DNA of 64,000 bases from Deltaproteobacteria bacterium. GTDB taxonomy: Bacteria > UBA10199 > JACPAL01 > JACOUP01. Position 1 is the stretch's first letter, and each line of letters begins with the position of its first letter. The notes below the pieces were generated by a model, which worked only from the letters and a program-made list of their open reading frames with translations, was not told the origin of the DNA and did no database searches. A program made the translations under genes and the position numbers. Of this stretch, positions 1 to 8,782 are shown in pieces. The stretch spans positions 439,021 to 503,020 of the forward strand of contig JACOUP010000008.1 in NCBI GenBank assembly GCA_016177765.1, in the 5' to 3' direction.

Positions 1-253
1 ACTCTGGATCTACGGCTCCTGGGCCCGAGGGGACCAAAGAGCAGATTCCGACGTGGATCTTCTGATCGTCCTCCATCCGATTGAAAATCGGGAGCATGAC
101 AGCAATACGGTCTTTGAGCTTGCCTATGAGGCTACCTTTGGAAGGGATCGCCCTGTTCTCTTCTCAACAATAGTGATCAGTCAGAAAGACTTTCTTGAAG
201 GCATGGAACCGCTTCTTTTAAATATTCGTAAAGAGGGAAAGAAGGTGGCATGA
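1..253 (+). CDS. MNT-type nucleotidyltransferase, 3' part only
   Basis: The reading frame is open from base 2, so the gene begins upstream of the window. The visible N-terminal stretch carries the minimal nucleotidyltransferase signature GSWARG followed by DSDVDLL, the Gly-Ser and metal-binding Asp-x-Asp pattern of the pol-beta superfamily. Proteins of this size and motif are usually the MntA antitoxin of HEPN-MNT pairs, which AMPylate their HEPN RNase partner. The stop overlaps the ATG of a following HEPN-like start (ATGA at 250-253), supporting a two-gene unit. The partner is broken, so the pair is probably no longer functional. The motif makes the family call firm; the substrate is inferred. 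Confidence 0.8.
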   Translation, partial: LWIYGSWARGDQRADSDVDLLIVLHPIENREHDSNTVFELAYEATFGRDRPVLFSTIVISQKDFLEGMEPLLLNIRKEGKKVA

Positions 254-341
254 AAAAAGAACTAACCCAATTACTCTCAAAAAGGTAGAGGAGTTTGTTA
301 TTGAGGCCGAAAAATTCCTGATTCAAAACACCGCCGCCTGA
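250..341 (+). pseudogene. broken start of a HEPN-like gene
   Basis: An ATG overlapping the MNT stop opens a frame of 12 codons (MKKELTQLLSKR) that stops at 286-288. A neighbouring frame continues from about 285 as VEEFVIEAEKFLIQNTAA and ends at 339-341. Joined by a frameshift in the A-run near 279-284, the two parts resemble the first helix of a HEPN protein. Nothing of the remaining roughly 100 residues or the RxxxxH catalytic motif is present, and the convergent nuoN stop lies at 323. I read this as a remnant of the toxin partner. Identification rests mainly on position after the MNT gene. Confidence 0.45.
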
Positions 342-1822
342 AACGACTGTCTTGCCAAGGCAAAGAGTTCCTCAGGGAAAAGGCCAAGGTAGGCGACCGC
401 CACACCGGTGAGCCCAAGGGCAATCAGGAGAGGGGTGGAGATTGGGGCAACCGATTCTCCTTGGGTGAAGCACCCCTGCTCCTTCCTAAAGTAGATCACC
501 GAAACAACCCCCAAATAGTAAAAAGCGGAGACCACACTGTTGAGGACCGCCATCACCACAAGGCCAATCAGTCCTGATTCCACAGCGGCCCGGAGGAGAT
601 AAAACTTGCCGATAAAACCGATCGTCGGCGGGATGCCGGTTAAGGCGATCATAAAGAGCGCCATGACCGCGGCCAAGAGTGGGTGCGATTCGGAAAGACC
701 AGCATAATCCCCGATCTCCTCAACTGTTTCACTCTGAACATCCCCTTTTTTTCGTCCGACTGCCACAACCACAGCAAAGGCACCGATCGTCATCAACGAA
801 TAGGCCACCATATAAAAGAAGACAGAGGCCAACGCCTCTTCCCGGATCAGGCCGTTGTTGAGACAGGCTGCGAGCCCTACAAGGGCGTAACCGGCATGGG
901 CGATCGAGGAATAGGCCAACATCCTTTTGATGTTGCTCTGTTTCAAGGCGACCAGATTCCCCACCGTCATCGTCAAGATGGCGAGCGCTGAAATAACCGT
1001 GGTCCATGGGATCTGCGGGTAGGGGGCAAAGGCGATCGCCAAACGGACCAGTCCGATAAACCCGGCCGCCTTAACCCCGGAGGCCATCAGGGCGGTGATC
1101 GGGGTCGGCGCCCCTTCATAGACATCTGGCGTCCAGAAGTGGAAAGGAACCGCGGCCACCTTGAAACCGAGCCCGATCAGGAGGAGGGCGATCCCGAGCC
1201 GGATCAACCACGGGTCGGGGGAAGTCCCTTGGCTCGGGTTGACCCCCTCAGCAATCATCCTGAAATCGGTCGTCCCGGTCGCTCCGTAGATAAGGGCGAT
1301 CCCATACAGTAAAAAACCGGAGGCGAAAGCCCCCAAAATGAAATATTTCATCGACGACTCAGAGGACTTAAGAGTTCGGCTATAACCGGCAAGGATATAG
1401 GCGGCGATACTCATGATCTCGAGGGCGATAAATAGAAGAAGCAGGTCACCGCTATGGGCCATCAAGATCATCCCCGCTGTCGCAAAGAGGATCAGCACGT
1501 AGTACTCTCCCCCCTGACGACTCCCCTCTTCCGTCTCTCTGGAAAGGAGGAGGGCCAAAAAGGTAGCGATCAGGAAGACAAGATCAAAGGCGTAGGCGAT
1601 CTTGTCCGAGAGGACCATGCCGCTTTCCAGCGGAAAACCGCTCAACCAGGCCTGCCAGGCAAGAACAAAAGTCCCAACAATCGCAACCAGGGTAGGGGCA
1701 AAAAAGAGGACCCCCTTTTGCCGGGGTAAAAAGGCCGCAAAGAGGAGTAACACAAGACCGGCCCCCGAAAGGGCCAGGAAGGGAACCAACGCCTTGGCAA
1801 TAATAAGGAGCCAGAGACTCAT
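323..1822 (-). CDS. nuoN: NADH-quinone oxidoreductase subunit N
   Basis: A 499-residue polytopic membrane protein of the Mrp-antiporter-like family, one of the three proton-pumping arm subunits of complex I. It carries the conserved Lys/Glu-bearing helices, for example VAAVPFHFWTPDVYEGAPTP around residues 240-260 and KRMLAYSSIAHAGY near 300, as in other NuoN. Its ATG overlaps the nuoM stop by 4 bases, so it is the last gene of the nuo operon. Near the C-terminus a GGGTG-AAG-CACCC palindrome (463-475) lies inside the frame and encodes GCFTQG, in a loop between two membrane segments. Confidence 0.97.
   Translation of the reverse strand: MSLWLLIIAKALVPFLALSGAGLVLLLFAAFLPRQKGVLFFAPTLVAIVGTFVLAWQAWLSGFPLESGMVLSDKIAYAFDLVFLIATFLALLLSRETEEGSRQGGEYYVLILFATAGMILMAHSGDLLLLFIALEIMSIAAYILAGYSRTLKSSESSMKYFILGAFASGFLLYGIALIYGATGTTDFRMIAEGVNPSQGTSPDPWLIRLGIALLLIGLGFKVAAVPFHFWTPDVYEGAPTPITALMASGVKAAGFIGLVRLAIAFAPYPQIPWTTVISALAILTMTVGNLVALKQSNIKRMLAYSSIAHAGYALVGLAACLNNGLIREEALASVFFYMVAYSLMTIGAFAVVVAVGRKKGDVQSETVEEIGDYAGLSESHPLLAAVMALFMIALTGIPPTIGFIGKFYLLRAAVESGLIGLVVMAVLNSVVSAFYYLGVVSVIYFRKEQGCFTQGESVAPISTPLLIALGLTGVAVAYLGLFPEELFALARQSFQAAVF
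463..475. repeat. 13-nt palindrome inside nuoN
   Basis: GGGTG-AAG-CACCC, a 5-3-5 inverted repeat belonging to the dispersed palindrome family of this window. It lies in the coding frame of nuoN. Confidence 0.7.
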
Positions 1823-3324
1823 CGCACCATCACCTCCGGAACCCCCTTCTTGGCAAGCCCCCAGACCTTGGCCGCCGGTTCAATTTTGCGGAGATAGACG
1901 GAAGGGGTTAGACCGATTTGAAAAATGAGGAGGAGGATCGGCAACAAGAGCCCCACCTCGCGCCAGGAAAGATCCTGAAGGGCCTTGTTCTCCTGATGTT
2001 GGAGGGCACCAAAGAAAACCCTCTTGATCATCCAGAGGAGATAAACAGCGGAAAGGATGACCCCTAGCGTCGCAAGACTCGCCGCCAGAGGGTGTGTTGG
2101 GAATGTCCCGAGCAGGATCAGAAATTCACCGATAAACCCGTTTGTCCCCGGAAGCCCGATTGAAGAAAGAGAAACAATAATAAAGGCGGTGGTAAACCAG
2201 GGAAGGAGAGAGGCGAGCCCCCCGTAATCTTCAATTTTACGGGTATGCCGCCGTTCGTAAATCATCCCGACCAAAAGAAAGAGGGCCCCGGTGGAAAGCC
2301 CATGGTTGACCATCTGAAGGACCGCGCCGGAAACCGCCTCGGGCGTCCCGGCCACCAGGCCAAGGACAATAAATCCCATGTGCGAAACAGAAGAAAAGGC
2401 AACCAGTTTTTTAATATCAGTCTGGACCATCGCCACGAGCGCCCCGTAGAGAATTCCGATTACGGCCAAGGCAATCAGGAGCGGTGAAAAATAGGAGGCG
2501 GCCGCCGGGAAAAGGGGAAAGGCAAACCGGAGGAGTCCGTAGGTCCCCATCTTGAGCAAGACACCAGCCAGGATCACACTGCCACCGGTCGGCGCCTCCA
2601 CATGCGCATCCGGAAGCCAGGTGTGAAAGGGAAACAGGGGAACCTTGATCGCAAAGGCCAAGGCAAAGGCCCCAAAAAGCCATTTTTGCGATGAAACCGG
2701 AAGAGAAAGATTGAGGTAATCCGTCAGATTAAACGAGTGCCCGGCGGCAAAGTAGAGATACAAAATCGCCGCCAGCATCAAGAGAGACCCAACCATCGTG
2801 TACAGGACAAACTTGATTGCCGCGTAGAGGCGTCTCTCCCCTCCCCAAATCCCGATCAAGAAATACATCGGGACCAGCATCACCTCCCAAAAGATATAAA
2901 AGAGAAAGAGGTCCAGGGCCACAAAGACGCCGATCATCCCTACTTCAAGCAACAGGAAAAAAATGAAATACTCGCGAACTCTGCGCTGGGTATCGGTCCA
3001 GGAAGCGGCCAGGACTATCGGTACAAGGAGTGTGGTGAGCAGGATCAAAAAGAGACTGATCCCGTCAACGCCAAGCCTGTAATAGATCCCCAATGACGGG
3101 ATCCATGGAGACAACTCCTTGAAGGTAAAAACAGAATCAAGCGGATAGAAATCCGGAAAGCGGCTGTAAAGCACGAGGGAAAGGGAAAATGGAATGAGGG
3201 AAGAAAGAAAACCGATCCGCCGGACGAGACCTGTCTTCTCGCTGGGAATAAACAAAAGGAGGAGAATCCCCAAGAGCGGGGAAAAGACAAGAAACGAAAG
3301 CAGATGGGTCATAAAAAAGTTCAT
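1819..3324 (-). CDS. nuoM: NADH-quinone oxidoreductase subunit M
   Basis: A 501-residue antiporter-like membrane subunit of complex I. Visible family landmarks are the Glu-bearing stretch FYIFWEVMLVPMYFLIGIWG near residue 140, the Lys-bearing AIKVPLFPFHTWLPDAHVEA near 230, and KKLVAFSSVSHMGFIVLG near 310. Length matches the family. It overlaps nuoL upstream and nuoN downstream by 4 bases each, indicating translational coupling within one operon. Confidence 0.97.
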   Translation of the reverse strand: MNFFMTHLLSFLVFSPLLGILLLLFIPSEKTGLVRRIGFLSSLIPFSLSLVLYSRFPDFYPLDSVFTFKELSPWIPSLGIYYRLGVDGISLFLILLTTLLVPIVLAASWTDTQRRVREYFIFFLLLEVGMIGVFVALDLFLFYIFWEVMLVPMYFLIGIWGGERRLYAAIKFVLYTMVGSLLMLAAILYLYFAAGHSFNLTDYLNLSLPVSSQKWLFGAFALAFAIKVPLFPFHTWLPDAHVEAPTGGSVILAGVLLKMGTYGLLRFAFPLFPAAASYFSPLLIALAVIGILYGALVAMVQTDIKKLVAFSSVSHMGFIVLGLVAGTPEAVSGAVLQMVNHGLSTGALFLLVGMIYERRHTRKIEDYGGLASLLPWFTTAFIIVSLSSIGLPGTNGFIGEFLILLGTFPTHPLAASLATLGVILSAVYLLWMIKRVFFGALQHQENKALQDLSWREVGLLLPILLLIFQIGLTPSVYLRKIEPAAKVWGLAKKGVPEVMVR

Positions 3325-5258
3325 AATACAAAATAAGCAATCAGTACGATTGCCCCAATCCCGAAGAATAAGGCATAATTCTGCAAACGTCCGGTCTGCA
3401 GGAGCGACAAGATCTGCCCCCCCAGCCGGACACCCTGGCCCGAACCATTGACCATAAGCCCGTCAATCACCTTTTCATCGGTCCCCTTCCAGAGGATTTT
3501 ATCGGAAATGAAAAGGAGCGGTTTCAGGACAAGACGTTCGTAGATTTCGTCGATGTAAAATTTGTTTTCTGAGAACCGGTGTAACCAGAAAAAACGACGA
3601 GCCATTTGTGTCACCCTCCCCAGTTTCTGCGAATAGAGGATAAGGGCCACCAACCCCATATGAAAGGCAAAGAGGAGCGTCACCACCGAAAGAATCAGTT
3701 CCAGCCCGTGAGACCCCTTCCCGGCCCCTTCCACAACGGAGGGGTAGGCAAAGACCGGGACGATCCATTGATAAAAAATATTGTCTCCCTTGAGCGCCTC
3801 CGGAATCCCGATCCACCCCCCGACAAGAGAAAGGAGTCCTAGAAAAACAAGCGGGAGTGTCATGGAGAGAGGGGATTCATGGGGATGAAACTTTTCCCGG
3901 GCTTTGCCCAAAAAGGCGAGGGCCAGGGCGCGGCAGGTGTAGAATGACGTCAGACCGGCGGTGAGAAAACCAACACCCCAGAGGATCTTGTGGCCCTGGG
4001 CAAAGGTCTGCCAGAGGATTTCATCCTTTGAAAAAAAACCGGCGAAGGGAAAAATTCCGGCCAGCGCCAGTGACGCCATACCAAAGGTGGCAAAGGTGAC
4101 CGGCATCTTCCCCTTCAACCCCCCCATTTTGAAGAGGTCCTGTTCCCCCGAAAGGGCATGAATGATACTCCCCGCCCCCAAAAAGAGACAGGCCTTGAAA
4201 AAAGCGTGGGTCATCAGATGAAAAATCCCGGCGGCAAACGCCCCGACACCAACCCCCATCACCATAATTCCCAGTTGCGAAACCGTCGAGTAGGCCAAGA
4301 CTTTTTTAATATCCCTTTGTGTCAAGGCAATCAGCGCGGCAAAGAGGGCTGTGGCGGCACCGACGGAGGCAACAACATTCATCGCCACCGGGGAAAGGAG
4401 GTAGAGGAATGAAAGCCGGCTGATCAGATAGATCCCGGCGGTCACCATCGTTGCGGCATGGATCAGGGCGGAAACCGGTGTCGGACCGGCCATCGCATCC
4501 GGCAACCAGACGTACAAAGGAATCTGGGCCGATTTTCCGCAGACACCCGCAAAGAAGGCGAGACAAGCGATCGTCGCCACAGGGGCCAACAGATCGGTCC
4601 TTGAGGCTAAAACCGGGAAACTGAGACTCCCGGCCGCCTTGAAGAGGAGAAACATCCCGATTAAAAAACCGGCATCCCCGATCCGGTTGACCACAAAGGC
4701 CTTGAGCCCGGCAGTCGCCTTTTCGGCATCGGTAAACCAAAAACCGATCAGGAGGTAGGAACACAAACCGACCCCCTCCCACCCGATGAAGACTACCGGC
4801 AGACTCTCTCCCAGCACCAGGAGGAGCATCGCAAAGAGAAAAAGGTTGAGGTAGCAAAAGTACCGGCTGAACCCGGGGTCCTCGGTCATGTAACCAACTG
4901 AATAAAGATGGATCAGGGAACCAACCCCGGTCACGACGAGGATCATCACCAGGGAGAGACGATCAATGAAAAAGGAGAACTCTATCTTTAACCGGCCAAC
5001 CTCCATCCAGGGGAAGAGAGGCCCGACCTTTTCGCCGATCGCCATCTCTTTGAAGAGGAAGAAGACAACGAGGGCGAGGCCGAAGGCGAGCAGGGGAAAA
5101 CCAACCCCGAACAGGGAAACGAGTGATCGCGGAACCCCCCTTTTGCGGCGAACGGCAAAGAGCGACAGGAGCCCGTTGATGATCGCTCCCAGCAACGGAA
5201 GACCGGGGATCCAACAGACAATTTGCGAAAGCGGGATACCTAAAATAAGTGATTCCAT
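3321..5258 (-). CDS. nuoL: NADH-quinone oxidoreductase subunit L
   Basis: A 645-residue subunit at the distal end of the complex I membrane arm, with the long C-terminal lateral helix expected of NuoL. Conserved blocks include FIGWEGVGLCSYLLIGFW near residue 160, QIPLYVWLPDAMAGPTPVSA near 245 and DIKKVLAYSTVSQLGIMV near 315. The gene follows nuoK after an 18-bp gap that holds part of a palindrome, and its stop overlaps the nuoM start. Confidence 0.97.
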   Translation of the reverse strand: MESLILGIPLSQIVCWIPGLPLLGAIINGLLSLFAVRRKRGVPRSLVSLFGVGFPLLAFGLALVVFFLFKEMAIGEKVGPLFPWMEVGRLKIEFSFFIDRLSLVMILVVTGVGSLIHLYSVGYMTEDPGFSRYFCYLNLFLFAMLLLVLGESLPVVFIGWEGVGLCSYLLIGFWFTDAEKATAGLKAFVVNRIGDAGFLIGMFLLFKAAGSLSFPVLASRTDLLAPVATIACLAFFAGVCGKSAQIPLYVWLPDAMAGPTPVSALIHAATMVTAGIYLISRLSFLYLLSPVAMNVVASVGAATALFAALIALTQRDIKKVLAYSTVSQLGIMVMGVGVGAFAAGIFHLMTHAFFKACLFLGAGSIIHALSGEQDLFKMGGLKGKMPVTFATFGMASLALAGIFPFAGFFSKDEILWQTFAQGHKILWGVGFLTAGLTSFYTCRALALAFLGKAREKFHPHESPLSMTLPLVFLGLLSLVGGWIGIPEALKGDNIFYQWIVPVFAYPSVVEGAGKGSHGLELILSVVTLLFAFHMGLVALILYSQKLGRVTQMARRFFWLHRFSENKFYIDEIYERLVLKPLLFISDKILWKGTDEKVIDGLMVNGSGQGVRLGGQILSLLQTGRLQNYALFFGIGAIVLIAYFVL

Positions 5259-5268
5259 AATTACCCGT

Positions 5269-5283
5269 GGGGTGAATCACCCC
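5269..5283. repeat. palindrome over the nuoK stop
   Basis: A 15-nt perfect-stem palindrome whose core, GGGTG-AAT-CACCC, spans 5270-5282. It contains the nuoK stop codon (TGA, read on the minus strand at 5277-5279) and sits in the nuoK-nuoL junction. Member of the dispersed GGGTG-N3-CACCC family. Confidence 0.75.
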
Positions 5284-5573
5284 TTCATGAACGAGATCTC
5301 ATTCAGATCCACCGTCTCACGATCCTTGAAAACCTTGACCAGAATGGCGAGTCCCACCGCCACCTCCGCCGCCGCCACGACCATCACGAAAAAGGCCGCC
5401 ACCTGTCCGTGGAGGTTCCCCTGAAAACGGGCGAAGGTCAGAAAGACAAGATTGGCGGCGTTCAACATCAGCTCCACCGACATAAAAATCACCAGGGCGT
5501 TGCGACGGCAGAGGACACCGACAACACCGACAGAAAAGAGCAAGGCACTCAAAATAAGGTAATGGGTCATCAT
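5277..5573 (-). CDS. nuoK: NADH-quinone oxidoreductase subunit K
   Basis: A 98-residue protein with three predicted membrane helices. The acidic residues of helices 2 and 3 ([17 protein letters not shown], then [13 protein letters not shown]) are those used in the central proton-transfer axis of complex I. It overlaps the nuoJ stop by 4 bases. The stop codon lies within a dispersed palindrome. Confidence 0.96.
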   Translation of the reverse strand: MMTHYLILSALLFSVGVVGVLCRRNALVIFMSVELMLNAANLVFLTFARFQGNLHGQVAAFFVMVVAAAEVAVGLAILVKVFKDRETVDLNEISFMKG

Positions 5574-6064
5574 TGGGAAAACCTCTCCTTTCCCAACACC
5601 ACCACGCCAACAATGGCAATCAGCAAGAGAAACGACGCCGCCTCAAAAGGGACGAGATAGATGGAAAAAAGGATTTCCCCCAACGGACGGAGGTAACCAA
5701 AAGAAGGAGGTAGTGTTACCTGTGGGTCCGCCAGACCGACCATCCTCAAGACCATGACCACGGCCAGATACGCCCCCACCAGGATCCCGATGAGCGCCAT
5801 AAAGGGGAGGCGGCCGACAACCATTCTCCGCCCGGGATTCAATAGCATAATCACAAAGACAAAAAGGACCATGATCGCCCCGGCATACAGGAGGATTTGC
5901 ATCGCCGCCACAAAATGGGCCTGGAGGAGAACATAAAGACCGGCGAGGCCAAAGAGGCTCACGACCAGGCTGATGGCGGAAGAAAGGGTATTGGGAAGGG
6001 CGATCACCCCAATCGCCCCCCCTAAAGTCACCAGCGCAAAGAGATAGAAGAAAAATGTCTCCAT
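5570..6064 (-). CDS. nuoJ: NADH-quinone oxidoreductase subunit J
   Basis: A 164-residue membrane subunit starting [18 protein letters not shown] chose the ATG at 6064 because it overlaps the nuoH stop by one base (TGATG) and because the 39 residues that could extend it upstream are only nuoH read in another frame. The conserved [23 protein letters not shown] segment marks the family. The gene comes directly after nuoH, where nuoI is normally found between them. Confidence 0.95.
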   Translation of the reverse strand: METFFFYLFALVTLGGAIGVIALPNTLSSAISLVVSLFGLAGLYVLLQAHFVAAMQILLYAGAIMVLFVFVIMLLNPGRRMVVGRLPFMALIGILVGAYLAVVMVLRMVGLADPQVTLPPSFGYLRPLGEILFSIYLVPFEAASFLLLIAIVGVVVLGKERFSQ

Positions 6065-7131
6065 CAATACCACGCAATCATGAACCCGCCGGTCGCCAGG
6101 ATGTTGAGAAGCGCCAGCGGGAGCATGACCCTCCATCCAAAACTCATCAGTTGATCGTACCGGAAACGGGGAAGAGTCCACCGGACCCAGACAAAGAGGA
6201 AACAGAAAAAGAGAATTTTGGCAAGAAAAGTGGTCATCTGAAGAACAGCGGCAAAGAAAGACGGATGGAGGAAGACAGGGGCCATCGATCGAAGATTTTC
6301 GGTTGAAAGAAACGGCACCTGCCAGCCCCCCAGAAAAAGCGATGCCGCCACGGCGGAGGCGATCACCATCGCGGCATATTCCCCCATGAAAAACATCGCA
6401 AACTTCATACTGGAATACTCCACATGATAGCCGGCAACGATCTCCGACTCTCCCTCGGGCAGGTCAAAAGGGGTTCTGTTGGTCTCTGCATAAGAGGCGG
6501 CCAGAAAAACAAAAAAGGCGAGCGGTTGCCTGAAAAAGTTCCAATGCCAGGGCAGGGGGCCCTGATCCCGGACAATCTCGTTTAAGCCGACTGAACCGGA
6601 GATCATGAACAGGGCCACAACGGAAAGCCCCATCGCAATCTCATAACTGATCATCTGCGAGGAGGCCCGGAGACCCCCCAAAAACGAATATTTGTTGTTG
6701 GAGGACCAGCCAGCCAGCATAATACTGTAGACGGCCAGAGAACTGATGGCGAGGATGTAGAGGAGGCCCACATCCAGGTCAGCCAGCTGCATGGAGATAA
6801 CTTGTCCTTCCTCCCAATAAACGGAATCGGCAAAGGGAATCACCGCCACCGCCACAAAAGAGACAAACATCAGGATCGCCGGGGCCAAAACAAAGTAAAA
6901 TTTGTTCGCCCCCGCCGGAATAATATCTTCCTTGGTCAACAGTTTAATGACATCGGCAATATTATGGATCATTCCCCACAACCGGACCCCAAAGATAGAG
7001 GCCCTGTTCGGACCACGGCGATCCTGGATGTAAGCGGAGACCTTCCGCTCCATCCAGATCAGGAGAGGGATCAGGCTGATCACCAGCATCGGAAAAATAA
7101 TAATTTTTAACAGTGAAAATAGAATTTCCAT
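6064..7131 (-). CDS. nuoH: NADH-quinone oxidoreductase subunit H
   Basis: A 355-residue membrane subunit forming part of the quinone-binding chamber. Diagnostic stretches are ERKVSAYIQDRRGPNRA near residue 28, the acidic loop EGESEIVAGYHVEYSSMKFA near 225 and WVRWTLPRFRYDQLM near 325. It starts immediately before the nuoG stop. Its own stop overlaps the start of nuoJ, leaving no room for a nuoI gene. Confidence 0.97.
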   Translation of the reverse strand: MEILFSLLKIIIFPMLVISLIPLLIWMERKVSAYIQDRRGPNRASIFGVRLWGMIHNIADVIKLLTKEDIIPAGANKFYFVLAPAILMFVSFVAVAVIPFADSVYWEEGQVISMQLADLDVGLLYILAISSLAVYSIMLAGWSSNNKYSFLGGLRASSQMISYEIAMGLSVVALFMISGSVGLNEIVRDQGPLPWHWNFFRQPLAFFVFLAASYAETNRTPFDLPEGESEIVAGYHVEYSSMKFAMFFMGEYAAMVIASAVAASLFLGGWQVPFLSTENLRSMAPVFLHPSFFAAVLQMTTFLAKILFFCFLFVWVRWTLPRFRYDQLMSFGWRVMLPLALLNILATGGFMIAWY

Positions 7132-8685
7132 TTATTTTTTCAACAACATCCCCTGACCCCCGATCTTCTCATAATCCATCCCCTTGAAGGCCGCACTGTC
7201 CTGGGTCATCTCCAAAAAGAGCCCCCTCGCGGTGTCATAGGAGGGGACCGGTCTCTCCAGGAAACGGGTCAGGTGAGAGAGCCACTGCCAGACCGGTCGT
7301 GCCTCTCCACGCGGAGGGAAGGCCGGCCGGATCCTCTGCACCCTTCCCTGACAGTTGGTGAAGGTCCCGTCCGTTTCAGCAAATGTTGGAACCGGCAGGA
7401 CAATGTCGGCAAAATCCCCCTCGTGCCCCCCTTTGACAAAGGGGGGTGAGGGGGGATTTTCATCCCACGCCGTAAAAACGATAACCTTTCTCTGTTTTTC
7501 CAGCGTAATCCCCTTCAACTTCTCCTCCGAGAGGGGGCCCAGGGCAAAAACGATCTTGAAACGACGATCCCCACCGATCTCTTTAAAACCAAGGGCCGTA
7601 ACTCCCGTGGTATTCGGATTCTTGTCGGCCTGGATCAAATAATCATCGGAGGAAGGATTCTGCGGTTCAGAACGGTGGTAAAAGAAATGGGCGACGCCGC
7701 ACTCTTTCAAAAACCTCATGAGGGCGTAGTTGTCTTCATTGGTAAACTGGGCCGAACCGATACCGCAAACGAGCGTTGGGTCGACACCGGTCATCATCTC
7801 ACGAATGGAACGGAGCGCCTCATCCGGTGAGACAAATTTCTCCTTGATCTTTGCAAACCGCAAACGATTTTCCTGATTCACCGGCTTATAAGTCACCCTC
7901 CCCTCGTCACACATCCAGCACTCATTCACCCCTTCGTTGACCCGCGGGGTCAAGCGGTAGATCTTCCCCTCATGCTGATCGATGTTGATATTGCACCCCA
8001 TGGAACAGCCGGGGCAGACCGATTCGGTCCTTTCCAGAAACCAGACGCGGCACTTGAAACGGAAATCCTTGTTGGTCAGCGCCCCGACGGGGCAGACCTC
8101 CACCACATTGGCCGAATAAGGGTTCTCCAACTTCTTCCCTGGAAATGCGGTCAAGACGGAATGATCGCCTCGTTCGGCGATGCAAAGTTCCTCCTCTTCC
8201 GCCACCTCCTGGCAAAAACGGACACACCGGCTGCAGAGGATGCACCGCTCCATATCGAGCATCACCCAGGGCCCCAGATCGATCGCCTTTTCCTTGTGGA
8301 CTTTTTCTTCAATCGGAAAACGGGAGGAGGACTGGTCATACTTCATGTAATACTCCTGAAGCTTGCATTCCCCCGCCTGGTCGCAAACGGGGCAATCGAT
8401 CGGGTGGTTGATCAGGATAAACTCAAGGACCGAACGGCGGGCCTTTTCAACCCTCGTGTTTCGGGTATGAACCACCATCCCCTCGGCGACTTTGGTGTTG
8501 CAGGCGATCTGTAGTTTCGGACTTTTCTCGATCTCGACAAGACACATACGACAGTTGCCGGCAACCGAGAGTTTTGGATGGTAACAATAGTGGGGGACTT
8601 CAATACCGGCCTGGCGGGCCGCCTCAATCAGATTCGTCCCTTCCCGAACCTCGAGATTTTGGCCGTCAATGGTAACCTTGGGCAT
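7132..8685 (-). CDS. nuoG: NADH-quinone oxidoreductase subunit G (short form)
   Basis: Fe-S subunit of the peripheral arm. Residues 1-78 are a [2Fe-2S] ferredoxin domain with C34, C45, C48 and C62. H94, C98, C101 and C107 (HPIDCPVCDQAGEC) bind the His-ligated [4Fe-4S] cluster. CILCSRCVRFC and VCPVGAL bind another, and CPGCSMGC with a distant WMCDEGR forms the N7-type site seen in some bacteria. At 517 residues it is far shorter than the roughly 900-residue enterobacterial form and keeps only part of the molybdopterin-enzyme-like domain. About residues 409-425 are encoded by a 50-nt inverted repeat (PPSPPFVKGG type). Confidence 0.95.
   Translation of the reverse strand: MPKVTIDGQNLEVREGTNLIEAARQAGIEVPHYCYHPKLSVAGNCRMCLVEIEKSPKLQIACNTKVAEGMVVHTRNTRVEKARRSVLEFILINHPIDCPVCDQAGECKLQEYYMKYDQSSSRFPIEEKVHKEKAIDLGPWVMLDMERCILCSRCVRFCQEVAEEEELCIAERGDHSVLTAFPGKKLENPYSANVVEVCPVGALTNKDFRFKCRVWFLERTESVCPGCSMGCNINIDQHEGKIYRLTPRVNEGVNECWMCDEGRVTYKPVNQENRLRFAKIKEKFVSPDEALRSIREMMTGVDPTLVCGIGSAQFTNEDNYALMRFLKECGVAHFFYHRSEPQNPSSDDYLIQADKNPNTTGVTALGFKEIGGDRRFKIVFALGPLSEEKLKGITLEKQRKVIVFTAWDENPPSPPFVKGGHEGDFADIVLPVPTFAETDGTFTNCQGRVQRIRPAFPPRGEARPVWQWLSHLTRFLERPVPSYDTARGLFLEMTQDSAAFKGMDYEKIGGQGMLLKK
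7411..7460. repeat. in-frame 50-nt inverted repeat in nuoG
   Basis: The two 25-nt halves are nearly complementary: AAAATCCCCCTCGTGCCC on the left and GGGTGAGGGGGGATTTT on the right, separated by a short TTTGACAAA turn. It is read through in frame and encodes a Pro/Gly-rich insertion (NPPSPPFVKGGHEGDF) in the C-terminal part of NuoG. From memory, peptides of the PPFxKGG type recur in many bacterial proteomes as footprints of dispersed palindromes. I cannot confirm further copies here. Confidence 0.75.
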
Positions 8686-8782
8686 ATCCCCCCAACCGAA
8701 TTTTTCCTAATAGCTCGGAGGGAAATAGCGGGGAAACGGGGGAGCGTCAAGCCTATTTAAGGGACCTACGAGTTTTGAAACT

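Noticed and set aside
6050-6080. A hidden nuoI between nuoH and nuoJ
   Set aside because: The two genes overlap by one base; no two-cluster ferredoxin motif is present in any frame here.
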